The notes under the pieces: generated by a model
What the model was told of the DNA's origin: nothing
What the model saw: only the letters and a program-made list of their open reading frames with translations
The model's database searches: none
Part shown: one piece after another, positions 45,913-58,031 of the stretch
Numbering within the stretch: the stretch's first letter is position 1
Layout: every line of letters starts with the position of its first letter
Assembly (NCBI GenBank): GCA_904066235.2
Contig: CAJFCV020000003.1
Coordinates: forward strand, 3,720,001-3,784,000
Direction of reading: 5' to 3'
DNA length: 64,000 nucleotides
DNA from: Bursaphelenchus xylophilus
Lineage: Eukaryota; Nematoda; Chromadorea; Rhabditida; Aphelenchoididae
Translations under genes and position numbers: made by a program

Positions 45913-47210
45913 TGGAAACGGACCGTACACAACAGGAAAACAACAAAAAAATGAATGGGGCTTACAGAAAAACATTACTCATTATGTGCTGCATTTGTAT
46001 ATTGAAAATTTTAAAAATAATTCTGGAAGCAAAGTCCATGAAGTCTATGAATCAGGATGTTTTTTTACTATTTTTTTATGAATTCAGCAATTTTAGGAGT
46101 TTCTTATTGAATAAACCGATAATTGCTAGTACTACACAACATTGTATTGCCTTTGCAAGGTTTTTTCTCGGCCCAAAATAACCGGAAACGCCTTCAACTC
46201 AGACTTTGGCACTCTGCCCGCCACTTGAAACGAAAGGAACGTCATTGAAAAAGTTGATGAAGTTTTTAATGCATCATTTTTTTCGAAAAGTTTGAGCTGT
46301 TTTTGACTTGATTCGAATTAAATTTAAAAACGTCGGACGGTGAAATCTTGTCCAAACTTTGCAATAAAATGCAAGCGATATTCAGCCAAGGTCGAAAAAA
46401 GGCGTTCCTCAGCAGAAAATGGGTAGCCAAGCACCAGGGCTGATAGCTAAACGGCTCAAATGGCTAGCCAAACATCTCGGCCGGTATCTATTTTACATTT
46501 TTTTCTTATATGAGAAGTAATGTAAAATAGTAATTTCTTGACTTCTTCCTAAAAATACTCGAGGTAGGGGTTTTGGATGGCGTTAAGTATGAATATCATG
46601 CTCATTTTTTTTGTTCTTTACTTTTTTGTTATGCAGTATTTTTAAGCAGTAATCTTATAATTTTTTTTTTCAAAAATAGTGGATTTAGTTGTTCCGCAAT
46701 TTAAAGTTGGCATAACAGTTGCCGCCATTACTGGTTGAAAAGGATGAGAAAAATAAGTTATGGTATGCGTAAAGGACAGACAAGTCCATCTGCACCGTGA
46801 AAAACGCGTTCTTTATTGTCGCTAACAACGGCTTGTTTTTGGCCAAACCTGCACTGTGCAGATTCCGGAAAGTGCAAATTTAAGTTTTGTTTTTTCACAA
46901 AACTTTTTCACAATTGGCTGCGCGAACAATGTGACAAAAAATGAACGCGTTTGTTCTCCGCAGAGTCCTGTTAGTCCGCTTGCTTTTTTGCAAAAAATTT
47001 TCGAACAAACAAGCAAAACTATCCATCCGTTCTCACAACCGTAGTCAATGAAAGAACTTCTGCACAACGACACAACGTCTACTGATATCTATGGAAAACA
47101 GGGGGGGGCGGGAGGAGACCAAAAATTTCATATGCCGGTCTACCATTAGCCCTAAATGAACCTCCATTCAACGAAGCTGTTCCATGAATTTCTTGTTCAT
47201 TTAAGATTTG
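45913..47210. other. Upstream of the secreted pair; no gene
   Basis: AT-rich promoter-side sequence. The 46790-46870 stretch with ACTGTGCAGATTCCGG and related words resembles the GCACTGTGC MITE core. No supported gene. Confidence 0.35.
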
Positions 47211-47213
47211 TTA

Positions 47214-47366
47214 TCAGTCTGTCGGGAAAATAACGGCGGTCGTCGCAGCAAAATGTTTCACTTTGTCGAAAAAAGGGAGCTGTCGCGCACGAGCTTAGAC
47301 TGCCGTCGCAAAGCGATGATAGGCGATTCCAAGCGCAACCACCCGCTTATTTTTTCGACAGACTGA
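47214..47366. mobile_element. MITE, TCAGTCTGTCGGG family, copy 1
   Basis: Inverted ends TCAGTCTGTCGGGAAAATAA and its near-inverse ending CGACAGACTGA, flanked by TA on both sides; 153 bp. Confidence 0.85.
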
Positions 47367-47471
47367 TATACAGAGGTTAGACGGCAAAAAATTGCCTTTA
47401 TATAGCGTCATCCCGTCTTTTTTCGCACATGCTTTTTAAGGTTTTTTGTTTGGCTCTCATTTTTTGTACTA

Positions 47472-47621
47472 TCAGGGTGTCGGGAAAATTATGAGCGCAA
47501 TGTCGCTGGGCCTATCGTTAAAGTGAAAAACAATTTGAATTTGTTATGACATAATTAATTTTCTTGACGGCGATGCGATTTTGGAGGCAACACTGTGCTC
47601 ATTATTTTCCCGACAGACTGA
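47472..47621. mobile_element. MITE, TCAGTCTGTCGGG family, copy 2
   Basis: Left end TCAGGGTGTCGGGAAAATTA preceded by TA; right end ATTATTTTCCCGACAGACTGA. About 150 bp. Confidence 0.8.
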
Positions 47622-48480
47622 TTTAATGTCATTCTGTCCATTTGTCACATATACTTTTCAAAATTCCTTGTTTTTGTCAATTTTGTTTTGTACAAGATAG
47701 CCTGTTATATAGCTCCCTTAAAGTGTCTCTGTGAGCTCTTCTGCAAAACACCCCTCAAGCCTTAAGCTGCACCCTGAAAAAGCCGGATTGGAGCTCATCA
47801 GCAAACAGATTTGTTATTTTTTTGTGGCCCACCCTCACTCACTCAGGATATTCGTAATATGATGAATACGCTTTGTTGTGGCTCCTTTTTTTATAGAACT
47901 CCCTCATATCCATATCGGATACGATGATGCAAATAGTCGGTCCGTAAAAAGAAGCGGAAATGGACCTTGTATAATATGGAGTGATGAGATTTCGGGATGG
48001 GTATGGATATTGGTTTGAGCGTATTAGATCTGAGGGTAATCCAATTAAGTTGTCGAAAGGGGAATTGTCATTATTGTGAGGAGCACGTGGAGTGTGTCAC
48101 TGGTCAGGGAATAATGACCATTTGGGTTAGTTTGATTTTTTGCGGAGATTACTGTAGAAGGAGATTGGTCAGAGTTTGATTTTCAAATCTTCACGTAACT
48201 TTAAGAAAATAAAGACCAATATTTTCCAAGAGATATGTAAGATTCCTGGCTTACGATTTCTATGGAAAACCGAAGTTTTTAGGTCCAAAGTTGATGAAAA
48301 CGCAAAAAAATCTTCATTAATTTTACCATGGAAGATTTCAGCCCCATTTCAGCTGCAGAGATCTTCAAAAAAATTAATGTTTCCTTTTCAAAATTGACCT
48401 AGATCTGGCCGAAATTTTTTTAAATAGTTTTTGAAAGTCTTGGCCCTTCAATAGTACGAGTTAACGGGTATTTAAATATT
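47622..48480. other. Repeat-derived sequence, no gene
   Basis: Contains a diverged internal part of the 451-bp family (48176-48400, similar to 49240-49420). No gene seen. Confidence 0.35.
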
Positions 48481-48489
48481 AGACGGAGT

Positions 48490-48725
48490 TAATAGATGGG
48501 AGAGAAAATGCTAGGCTCAACCTGAATACTAGTCTGTTTGTAATGTCGCTGCAGTGATTTCTGCGACATGCACTGTGAGAAAACAATAGTGCACCCTGCA
48601 ATAGACTTTCTTCGGATGTCGCTCGAACCCTTTTTGGCACAGTGTATGTCGCCGAAATCACTCCAGCGACATTGCGAACGGACTACTATTCAGGTAAAGC
48701 CCAGTATTTTCTCTACAATTTTTCA
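48490..48725. mobile_element. Palindromic MITE with GCACTGTG core
   Basis: Inverted arms around ACTAGTCTGTTTGTAATGTC (left) and GACATTGCGAACGGACTACT (right), extending outwards to GAGAGAAAATGC / CAGTATTTTCTC. Relatives: 52340-52400 (partial), 59590-59750 and 60775-60945. Confidence 0.75.
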
Positions 48726-49198
48726 TCAGAAACTGCTCGTTCAATGCCACACGCTTGAACAGAGGGTTTGATTTTCATAAAGTACGAAAAAGTGATGTTT
48801 GCCCCGTGTTTCCGCCAAACGTGTTTTTTAAAAATAGAAACTGGCACAGTAATACTTCCGCTAGCGGCCTTTTTAATGCTTGAAATAATACGACTCTTCG
48901 AAGCGTACGCTCTTGTAAGCGTTATGCAAGCAAAGTCCAGATGTTTAACTTTATATACACACGTTTAGCTTTATAATACAGATCTTCGGCTTTGGCCTTG
49001 TTTCATTTTTTTCTTGCAAACAAAACTTTTTGAGCAGAAAATGTTAATGTTTAATTACAAGGTAATCCTTCGGACTTTCTTAGTTCGGAAAACGCACATG
49101 GCCCACCCAAATGGAACTGGAAATTTGCAGAAAGTAATGTAAAAATAGTTGTAGTGGAATAAGAGTGCATTTCTTACGATGAGGAAGGGAATTTCTCA

Positions 49199-49649
49199 CA
49201 GGGGAAGTACCCCAAGTGCGACGCTCAGATTTTGATGAAACTGAACGCAAATTTAGAATAATTATTTCTAAAATATATACGAGAATCCTAGCTCGCGCTT
49301 TGCAAAAACCATCGACATTTTTAGATCGAAAGTCAACGAAAATTTGAGACTTTTTATGGACATTCGGCACGAAAAGTTGCATCCCTATTTCTACCGTAAA
49401 GCTTAATATTTCCACAACAAATAATTTTTTTTCCGCACGAAACTAGCAAAGTTATGGCCAAAAAGGGGTTTTCTCTCTGACCGCTCTCCGCGTTTAGCGT
49501 ACTCTCTCGGCCGCAACGATCGTTCAATATCTCGGCTTCGCCTTCAAAGCGCGAGCTAAAACTTTGAGGAATTTATATTTAGTCTATGCCCGAAGTGTGT
49601 GCAAAATTTAAAGAAAATCTGAGCGTCGAACTTGGGGTGCTTCCCCTGT
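49199..49649. mobile_element. 451-bp TIR element, ACAGGGGAAG family
   Basis: Left ACAGGGGAAGTACCCCAAGT and right ACTTGGGGTGCTTCCCCTGT are inverted, continuing through GCGACGCTCAGATTTT. The interior includes ATATCTCGGCTTCGCC and AAGCGCGAGCTAAAAC. Diverged relatives: about 50400-50822, about 55410-55760, 48176-48400, and a left end at 63895 that runs off the window. Confidence 0.8.
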
Positions 49650-49686
49650 CAGCTGATTTTTTGAGTAAAGCCTGGATCAGCAACTC

Positions 49687-51089
49687 ATCAGTCTGTCGGA
49701 AAAATAATCTGGCTCTTATAATTTTGATACAATGATATATAAACCCTTTACATCAAAATTTATGTAAATACCTGCCTTTACATTTTCCATATTACATATG
49801 TATACATAGGTATGTTCTCCGTTCAAAGATATACGTACAAGGTTAATTTTTTCACGTCCAAAATTAGCAGGCAAAAAAATTAAAAATAGCATTGTCCAAC
49901 TCCACCTACACACCTGTTGGAGCCCTATTCTCGCCTAAACCACACCATCTACGGTCTAATCCACGTCAAGCCCTCGGGCAAAACGTGTAATTTGGAATGA
50001 GAAAAGGTTGAACTTACCTTTTATAGCTTGCTATTAATATCCTGGGAACAATAACTCAAATCTTTTTTTGGTTTAGTGCTAATTGAATTACTGTAGTCGC
50101 AGAAATAAATCCAGCACTTTTTTATATTAATCTTGCCATTAAAATTAAGATAGTATTTCGGGGGTTATTCAATAACAATGAAACTATTTTTAATATTACC
50201 AGAAACCTTTTGTAATCGCACCTGTAGCAAGTATCTAAATTTTCTCGCTATTTAGGACTGTTTATAAAGTCCTAAGACACCACAAACCTCATCGTTCCTG
50301 AATGCCATCTATGACTTTTGATTACATTTTTTTGTATCGACTCAATTGTATGTAGTGTACTTATGATGTCATCATAGACACAACAAAAGCAAGATTAACG
50401 TCGTCAGACCTTGTGTGGCACAATTTGGTTTAAGTTTAAGTTTATTTCGTTTGATGTTCTCTTTGTAAGACTCCTAGATCGCGTTCTGTAGAAACAACCG
50501 AGATTTTTGGATTGAAAAAAAAATGTTACACTTTTTGCTAATTTTATCATGAAAAGTTTCATGCTTATTTCTGACACAGAGGGTAATGATGCCACAAAAA
50601 AAGAAGTTTTTTCCGCAAGGAACTGGCAAAGATATGACCAAAAAGTGTTTCTTCTGTGACCGCTCTCCATGGTTCGTGTACTCTCTCAAAATATTGTTGA
50701 ATATCTCGGCTGCGCCTGCAAAGCGCGAGCTAAAACTTTTAGGAAATTATATTTGGTCTAATCCTGATGTATGTGCAAAGCTAAAGAAAATCTGAAGCTT
50801 GCACTTGGAAGCCTTCCCTTGTTAAGTAAACTCTAACCAAATTTGCAATAAACCAACCAAATAGGTGTTGTTTTGAGTACTTCCGGAATTTTTGCAAAAA
50901 TGGAAAACAAAGATACAGTAACTGCAATGATCGTCTTCGAACGGGCATGAAATAAATAAGATCGAATGTATTACGTCTTCGTTTGAAAAAAATGTTTGAA
51001 TATCTTCGCTATGCGTCAAACCCGTGTGCTAAAATTCACTTGTAGCGACGTTGTGCTCATTATTTTCTTGACAGACTGATATTTTACGG
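49687..51089. mobile_element. Longer member of the TCAGTCTGTCGG family, with internal insertion
   Basis: Left end TCAGTCTGTCGGAAAAATAA at 49687, right end ATTATTTTCTTGACAGACTGA followed by TA near 51089. A member of the 451-bp family lies inside (about 50400-50822), so it is either nested or two independent ends. A further right end of this family is at about 51432 and a left end at 62519. Confidence 0.45.
50400..50822. mobile_element. Diverged member of the ACAGGGGAAG family
   Basis: Shares AATATCTCGGCTGCGCCTGC, AAGCGCGAGCTAAAACTTTT and the right end AAAATCTGAAGCTTGCACTT followed by CCTTCCCTTGT with the copy at 49199-49649. Confidence 0.6.
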
Positions 51090-52194
51090 TTCCTCAGTTT
51101 TCTCCAGACATTCACGTACGCACAAAATTCTCAGTTATTTTAAAACACACAGTACTTTGTGGTGGAGTTGTACGATTTTCTTCCAACCACCTGTTTCCAT
51201 AAAATTTACAATTTTAATCCAAGTTTTTTGGAAACTCTGTAGCCAGATCTTTGACGCAAAAAGCAGTTTTATTTTGCAGATGCCGACGTGACAAAATGTG
51301 GAAATTTTGAAGGTTTGCTGCATCAAAACATAACTTCATGCTGCATCAAAAATAATTTCATGGCCAAATGACAATTTATTTTTTTTTGATGCGACTTTTG
51401 CTGCGACAGAGTGCTCATTATTTTCCCGACAGACTGGCAAATCTTTCCGACCTGATGCTTGGTTCATACAGACGGTCTTGCAAAGTTTGAAGGAAATCTG
51501 AGCATTTTGCTCTGCCCATTTTTACTGTGTGTCAAATAAGGAAGGGACTAAAGTCACAAATTTTTTTTCGGCTCGCTTTTTGGTCCTTCAAAAAAAAGTT
51601 TCGAAGGCTTTTAGCGACGAACAAAATGGTCGCATTGTGCGGGCGTGGGATCACATTACTTCATTGCGTGTTGTTCCCCGCCTTGTATTCGCTCCAATTA
51701 ATATCTCAGTTTATCCGCCGACTTGGAGACGGTAGGAATTCGCCGCTTTTTTCGTGAATTTTTGTTGCTATTTGGAGGATTTGGGATCAATTTTTTTTTA
51801 AATTACTAACAGAAGATTTTCGACAAATGTTTTTGTTTTTTGTGTCCCAAAATTCTCAGAAATCCTTGTTTCTTCAAGTTGTGGATCAAATATTAAACAC
51901 CGCCAACTTGGCCGTCAATGTCCATAAAAGGCGTTTTATGACGACTTTATGGGGTAATGACACGTTTTGACTGTCGCTGAAGCATTTCTTTGGAGATTCG
52001 ACTTTGGTCCGGTAAACCTGCAGGTCTTCATAGACAAGTTTTCAATGTAAGGTGCTCAAATTTTTACGCATAATATGAAGTTTGGAGCAAATTAGGAGGA
52101 GAAATCTCTCGGGTAACCCTTGAAAAAAATATTTGTTATAAAGGAAGTTCGTTATAAAAAATAGTTTGTTTTGCCCCAAACTTAACTCTCTGCG
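51090..52194. other. Intergenic, element end only
   Basis: Contains the right TIR at 51405-51433 (TGCTCATTATTTTCCCGACA). Two 68-76 codon frames at 51527-51757 overlap in different frames and are not supported. Confidence 0.35.
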
Positions 52195-52335
52195 CATCTG
52201 AAATTGCGCTCTAAAATCTTCTCTAGACAAGACAAAACAAGTACGGTATGGAATAATCAAATTGGAACAAGATTGATGCCCTTCCAATGGACCCTAAACT
52301 TTTCCTTCCGGATTGAGGAAAAACAAAAGACTTGG
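52195..52335. repeat. Dispersed repeat, paired with an inverted copy at 57450-57570
   Basis: GGTATGGAATAATCAAATTG, CCCTTCCAATGGACCC and CCGGATTGAG occur here and in reverse complement at 57450-57570. The latter is followed by a related but diverged block to about 57690. The small frames on both are shadows. Confidence 0.8.
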
Positions 52336-53090
52336 TTTTGTTGTACCATTCCGTTCGTAAAGTCGCTGGAGTGACTAATGGAGTTTTCACTGTGCATAGA
52401 ATGGAAGGGTACCAGAGAGCCCAAAAAACATGAAGATACAAAAAATATTTCGCAAAAATGGATTAATCTTCAATTTCCCTTCAACTGTATCGTGTATAGA
52501 AATTGGAAAAGTTATTTCGAGTTCATTTTCCAGAACATTTCCGGGGGCGGTTCGATCTCATTAATGTCTAGAATTGGCTTCTCTCATAAGGCAGTTTCAC
52601 CCTCTGGCTATTGAGTTAAAAAGTTTGGAAGGAAGGAGTCTTGTTGATGTTTACTCGTCCTTTGTACTCGGAAAGGTAGTTTCAAAAATAAATGCCTGAG
52701 GGTGAGAGATTAAAAAGAGTCATAGTATATACGGGGACCGTAGGTTGTTTAGTACATACCAATACTCGATATTCACAGGAATACTATCAAAATTATAGGA
52801 TCTTTAGCTATGGTTACAGTATTATAAAATCCCTCTGTGGTCTATCCAAAAAATTTTTAAACTACCTCTGGCAAAACTCCCAGGTGGGAGTTCTGGTTAA
52901 TGTATGAGATTGCAACCTGAATTATTTTGTTTTTCCATTAGTCATTGTCATACCAAATCATGACCCAAGTTGTTGATTACTCCCCAGAGAATTCTATACT
53001 GTTTTACTGCTGCGTTTGGTCTTGCAGTTGGATAATCAAAATGCCATACAATAAGTATACAAAGAGTAGATGATCGAAAGAGATCGCGCA
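52336..53090. other. Intergenic, no supported gene
   Basis: Includes a partial MITE (52340-52400, CGTTCGTAAAGTCGCTGGAG). Otherwise low-complexity AT-rich sequence. Confidence 0.3.
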
Positions 53091-53099
53091 ATCAAAGGG

Positions 53100-53722
53100 C
53101 TGCTTATCAAAGCTGGAATGGCGTATTATATTGTAGAAGTAGCATGTAGTAGAATGTGTGCCTGTGCGTCATTTGAGATGTGTTTTGTACTGAGTTTTCC
53201 AAGTTTTTGAACGGCTCCAAAACGGCCTTGCCTAATTGATGATATGTATGTGCCAATAGTTTTGGCTTAGACTTGTCTTTGACATCTGAATTTTTGTTTT
53301 TCAGTAAACACTTCAAAGTCCAAGTCGGTGCTTGCCTTGCATTCTGTAGAACAGATTTTAAGTCAGCATCAACTGACTGTCTTTGTTGGCTCTCTGCTAA
53401 TTCAAGTCAAACTGTATGATCATCGGGCTGTCAAAGAGTTACCGGATGTAATATATTATGTACTTGCCCTCTGATTACCTCAAATCCGGTAAAAGCACGT
53501 TTTGTAGATGACGCACTGCCTGTCACTGTGTACAAATTCCGCTCCTTGTTCGCAAAAGCATCATGTAGTTCTAAATATGTTTTCGATGTTTTAGTCATCA
53601 TTCCACCCTCTCATAATGTCAATTTCATCATTATTTTGGTCTCCCTGTTGTTCTGACGTTCCAACTAACCTTACTCTCCATACATTTGCTCTTAAATCTA
53701 TTTTGTCACCCAATAATATGTA
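53100..53722 (-). pseudogene. Decayed reading frame next to a mariner
   Basis: On the minus strand a protein-like frame runs through several pieces: LGDKIDLRANVWRVRLVGTS near 53715-53650, then after a frameshift MMTKTSKTYLELHDAFANKE from about 53603. It continues in the same frame across two TGA codons to LELAESQQRQSVDADLKSVL and further until TGA near 53113. The amino-acid composition is protein-like throughout, unlike neighbouring frames. No family recognised. The mariner sits at its 5' side, possibly within it. Confidence 0.45.
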
Positions 53723-54952
53723 TTAGGGTGTCCCATAAGTCTTGTGTATTTTGGGGTCGTTGACTTGTGCGAATTCCTGTGAGCTTTGTAACGCATTACG
53801 AGATATGTTAGACATACGGTTTTGAAGATCAGGAATTGCGCTTTTAAACCGTATGTAGCAAGGCTGCAAAAAATCCACCTGCTACCCGCACTACCCCAAT
53901 ATTGTACTAGACATCAAAAAAATTTTTGCTTGCTGATGTTAAAATGGGTATATACTTTGGAAAATCAGATGTGTACGCCTATTAAACATGAAAATAGGAC
54001 GCACAAGAGCCCTAGATGTTATTTTAATTCGCGCTGCAGCACGGGCGGGGGTACCTTGGTGGTGGTGTAAATAACATGAGAACTGCTGCACTCATGCTTT
54101 TCAGACTCAATTTTCCAATAGTAGAAAGTGTTGGCTGTAGCTGCGTATGGTAGCTAATCTACTGTTGTTTGTGAACACAACGACATAATAATCACCGCCT
54201 GTGTCACTTTTGTTTCTTGAAATAAGCTTAATTTAAAAATTTCCTAATTATTTTAAAAATTTACAGAAAATTTTTTAAATTGAGTGATTTTTCAGCCCTC
54301 AGCACCTCTATTCCAAAATCCTCTTGCTAAAATAAAACACATATGACACTGTTTAGAACACACTACACTACAATGTTATTTGTGTCCATACCGACTTTTT
54401 TGGTGTTGAGTAAATGCATCACATTTTTTCAAATTTTTTTGGGTTGGTGGTAATTCAGAACAAGGCAGCCAGCGGATTCATAGTTAGGACGCATGAACGT
54501 TATGTTTTTTTCACTCTGGTATCGGCGCGACCTGAGCAACCACCCTCAAAAAATGTTATACGCAAAATTATGTACATCACAATATTCACCATGGTGCCTA
54601 ATACAAGAAACCTGCAGGACAACGTCATAAGAACACATTCAAAAGGGAAAACGGTTTATTTAGAAACAGGGTACTTAGTAGATGTGTTAAAAAATGCAAT
54701 TGCAAAGGTGCAGCCCCATTTATCAAAAAACGGAATGGTTTTCCCAGCCCTTCCCAGAAGTTGATGATATTAAAGAATTTCCAGTATTATCCCGGAGGGC
54801 ATGTTATTAGTTAAAACTTTTATGCTGCTTATAAGTGTAAGAGATGGCGGTTTCAACAATGCCAAACATTAAGGGATGCATTCATTTAGGCCTGCGAAAC
54901 GAGACTTTAATTCACAAACCCAAAAATACACAAGACTTATGGGACACCCTAA
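53723..54952 (+). mobile_element. Decayed mariner-like element, about 1230 bp
   Basis: Ends TTAGGGTGTCCCATAAGTCT and its inverse, continuing to TTGTGTATTTTTGGG (about 33-bp TIRs), with TA on both sides. Size fits mariner. Plus-strand frames inside have transposase-like pieces: FKPYVARLQKIHLLPALPQ (53850-53910) in the helix-turn-helix area and SKGKTVYLETGYLVDVLKN (about 54635-54690) in the catalytic area. Frames are broken and the terminal catalytic part is not visible. Confidence 0.75.
54414..54764 (+). pseudogene. Transposase fragment of the mariner-like element
   Basis: A 116-codon frame with GKTVYLETGYLVDVLKNAI followed by QPHLSKNGMVF, comparable to the block before the second catalytic Asp in Tc1/mariner transposases. 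It terminates right after NGMVFPALPRS, so the distal catalytic residues are lost or frameshifted. Confidence 0.45.
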
Positions 54953-55410
54953 TAATAGTTGTTTATAACTGCCAAGCAGTGCTGTTCAGCATTGTCACCT
55001 GTCCATTTAGGTCACTTTATTGAGACGTCAGCCCTACATTCTTGTTTTTGGCGACGTCAGAAACATTTTTTTCCGTCAATCGGAAGCAAAAGTGGGCGGG
55101 GCTTGGGTTGCAGCCAATCAGCGGGCTTGGAAATGAAAAGTAGGCGGAGCCAAGGAAATAGACGGCGTCTTTTGCAAACAATGGAATGATGCCTGCGGGC
55201 ATTACGAACTATACTTCAGAATTGCGCATTCGACTTTTTTGGGTGATGAGTTGTGACATTTTTATGCGCATTTTAGCCGATTCTTTACTACATGCCTGAC
55301 TACATGCTTATTTATGCGGGATAATAAGCCTGCGAATTAATGGCCTGAGGGTATGGTTGGTGAAGGAGTTAATGTCATTTGATTCAAGCGATTTTTTGAT
55401 AAGGGGATTT
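54953..55410. other. Intergenic, no supported gene
   Basis: Short frames at 54959-55202 overlap on both strands; no splice support. Confidence 0.3.
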
Positions 55411-55760
55411 GATTTTTTGTGAGAAATTTGAATAAGATCTTTCCAGTCGAGAGAGTACGTAAAATGCGGAGAGCGGATGTGAAAAAAAAGATTTAGCCAT
55501 TTCTTTTCCAGTTTTGTGTGTATATTGAAATTCGATTTTTTCTTGAGAACAACACCTTTCTATGGTAAAAATAAGCATGAAATTTTTTGTGTCAAAATTC
55601 GCAAAAAAGTATCACATTTTTGCAAACTTTTGATCTAAAAATGTCGGTCGTTTCTTCAAAACGCAAGCTAGACGTCTCGCATATGTCCTATCAAGAATTA
55701 TTCTAAATTTGTGCCAAGTTTTATTAAAGTCTGAGCGTCGCAGTTGGAACTTTTTAAAAA
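55410..55760. mobile_element. Fragment of the ACAGGGGAAG family
   Basis: Internal similarity (GAGAGAGTACG, GCGGAGAGCGG, TCTGAGCGTCGCAGTTGGAA) to the 49199-49649 element; ends are eroded. Confidence 0.5.
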
Positions 55761-55866
55761 ATAGATGGTAAAATGAAGTTCGACGTATTTTACAAGTCTT
55801 GAAATCATGCAGATCTCTTTTTGATTTTACAAGTGTAAAATAGGTTTTTAATTTTTGCCTTTTGCA

Positions 55867-56089
55867 GAATCTTTCTATTTTTCCCACAAGCATTCCAGAC
55901 AATGATGTTGCATTTATACCACAGTTCCTACTGACCGGATTCTTTTTTCCTTCAGGTGAAATGGAGTATAAAATTCTAGGTAACAAGTTCCGCGAACGTC
56001 TAAAACGATTTTTTCTTGCATCAGTAATAGCCAGAGTAAAAGCGAGAAAGAGTGGGACAAGATTGGTTCGCGGAACCGTTTTGGGATGA
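55867..56089 (+). CDS. Isolated exon-like ORF with basic C-terminus
   Basis: Preceded by TTTTGCAG and ending in TGA. It encodes FIPQFLLTGFFFPSGEMEY, then NKFRERLKRFF and a basic tail. A hydrophobic stretch followed by an FRERLKR-type helix resembles the end of a seven-TM receptor, but no upstream exons exist before the MITE at 55410-55760. The opposite strand is open for 169 codons (55612-56121), partly through that MITE, and seems less likely. Low certainty. Confidence 0.3.
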
Positions 56090-56121
56090 CCATTATACGT
56101 AACAGTCCCCTGAGGACTCAA

Positions 56122-58031
56122 AATGTTCCATTTGATCGCAGATTTACCATGAAAAAACGTATATGAAGGCTCGTATGATACGGTATATTTAAATTTGCAC
56201 TCTTATCCTTGCTCTCTGCCATGTTTGGGAGCGGGTTTTCCGGAGGGGGTGGATTCTGACGCGGGACGGTGGGAACCCCTGATTGCGGAGTAGGTTGGAA
56301 CATAACATAGGAATATAACAATATAACATGGAGTCTGGGTGCAAATTGCATGTGAAAAGAGCTGTTACAGTATTGTTTGTCTGATGGGGAAGGGAAAGGC
56401 GTGGTTGCAGCCTAATAATTGAACAGGCAGAGAAATGAAACTGATGAGAATTTTTTGAAAAAGCTTATACATGGCGACGCCTAAAAATCGTAGTGTTTCA
56501 TTAAAGAAAGATGGGCGATTTAGACGAAACTTGGACAGAATTATGGCCACATGTTTTTAGGACAAATACAAAGTTTTTAGGTCGAGTTTTTCAGACGCTA
56601 ATCGCATTTTGACGTCTGAAGTGGGTCAAGACTTTGGTTATTTTTTTGTTTTTCTTCTTGAAAAGGTCATTGATAGTGCAATGTACAATTTTTATTCAAA
56701 AATTCGCTTTTTGCAGAGCAAAAATCAGATTTCTATCGCCAAATGCACTTTATCTTTCACTTAAAAAATCTTGTTCAATATCTCGGCAAGGCCATATCAG
56801 ATGTCATAAACGCTTTTGATAGCTTTTTGTCTAAAATTTTGGTCATCCAATTGTAAGACCAAATGCAGTAGGGAGACACTATAGGGTTCTCTGGGGAGTA
56901 ATTCACAGTTTTGATTTTCATTATGTTTAACAATGACTACAGAAAAAAAACACAATAAACCTGACACCTTAACTATAACTCCCACCTGAGCGTTGTGGGA
57001 GGGTGTTAAAAGTAACCTTAGATGGCATTTTTTGAATGAGTTCAAATGACTTGTTTTGGGAAGGCACTTTTTCAAAGTGGGCCTTTAGGTTGTATCTTCG
57101 TAAAAAGGAGAAAATAATAAAATTTCGACATTTTTGATCGCTTAAAAATTGAGAAAACAAAAAAATTTTGACATTTTCCATTTTTCAGCCATAGTAAATC
57201 TCAATCTCCCTTTCATTTCTCAAAAACAAACAAAGCAGCCCTCATCATTCAACGTATCAAAAATCCCTCCAAAAATTGGCAATTTTCATTTTAATATTGT
57301 TTTATTTCCTCATTCTGTTTCTCAGAAATTTCATAATAATTTGTTGTGAAAAGAAACAAAATGTCATCATACAAATTCCTTACTGTTTATCTGAGACACT
57401 GCTTCCTAACTGACCTAATTTTCGAGATTTTTTATTCGAAAAAAGCGGTCAAGTTGTTTGTTTTTGCTCAATCCGGAAGGAGAAGTTTAGGGTCCATTGG
57501 AAGGGCATCAATCTTGTCCCAATTTGATTATCCCATACCGTATTTGTTTTGTCTTGTCTAGAGAAGATTTTAGAATGCTTTTCTGCGATTTGCAGACTAG
57601 TAACAAGACATTTTAAGGACATCAATCTTGTTCCAATTCGATTATTTTGTACATTGTTCAATTCATCTTGTCTGGAGGGCATTTTAGAACGCGTTTATAA
57701 GATATTCCAAGTAATAGTAATAAGGGGTTTTTTGAGATTTTTTGAATTTTGAAAAAAATCTATGGTTGTTTTAAAAAATCTTTTCAACTTTTTCAACGCC
57801 GTATTTTACCCATTTTATTACCTTTTTTTATTTTTTGGACCGATTTTTTTGTCGAAAAAATTTTTTAAAATAAATATTTTTCTTTATTTTTTTATCCTTC
57901 GTGCATTTAAAAAACATATTAAAAAACATTTATTTTTGAATTTCAGATAGAACTTGGCAACGTATCTCGACTTGCGATAGTCTCTTTCCTCAAAACCTCA
58001 ACTCTTTTTTTCTTTTCCCCACAAAAAAAGG
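56122..58031. other. Repeat-rich intergenic region
   Basis: Contains the 57450-57690 repeat and low-complexity T-rich sequence; CGTATTTTAC at 57800. Minus frame 56118-56351 is proline-rich but unsupported. Confidence 0.35.

Noticed and set aside
55612..56121. 169-codon minus-strand ORF
   Set aside because: The C-terminal half is the ACAGGGGAAG-family fragment. The plus strand carries a more convincing exon with a TTGCAG acceptor. Not fully excluded.
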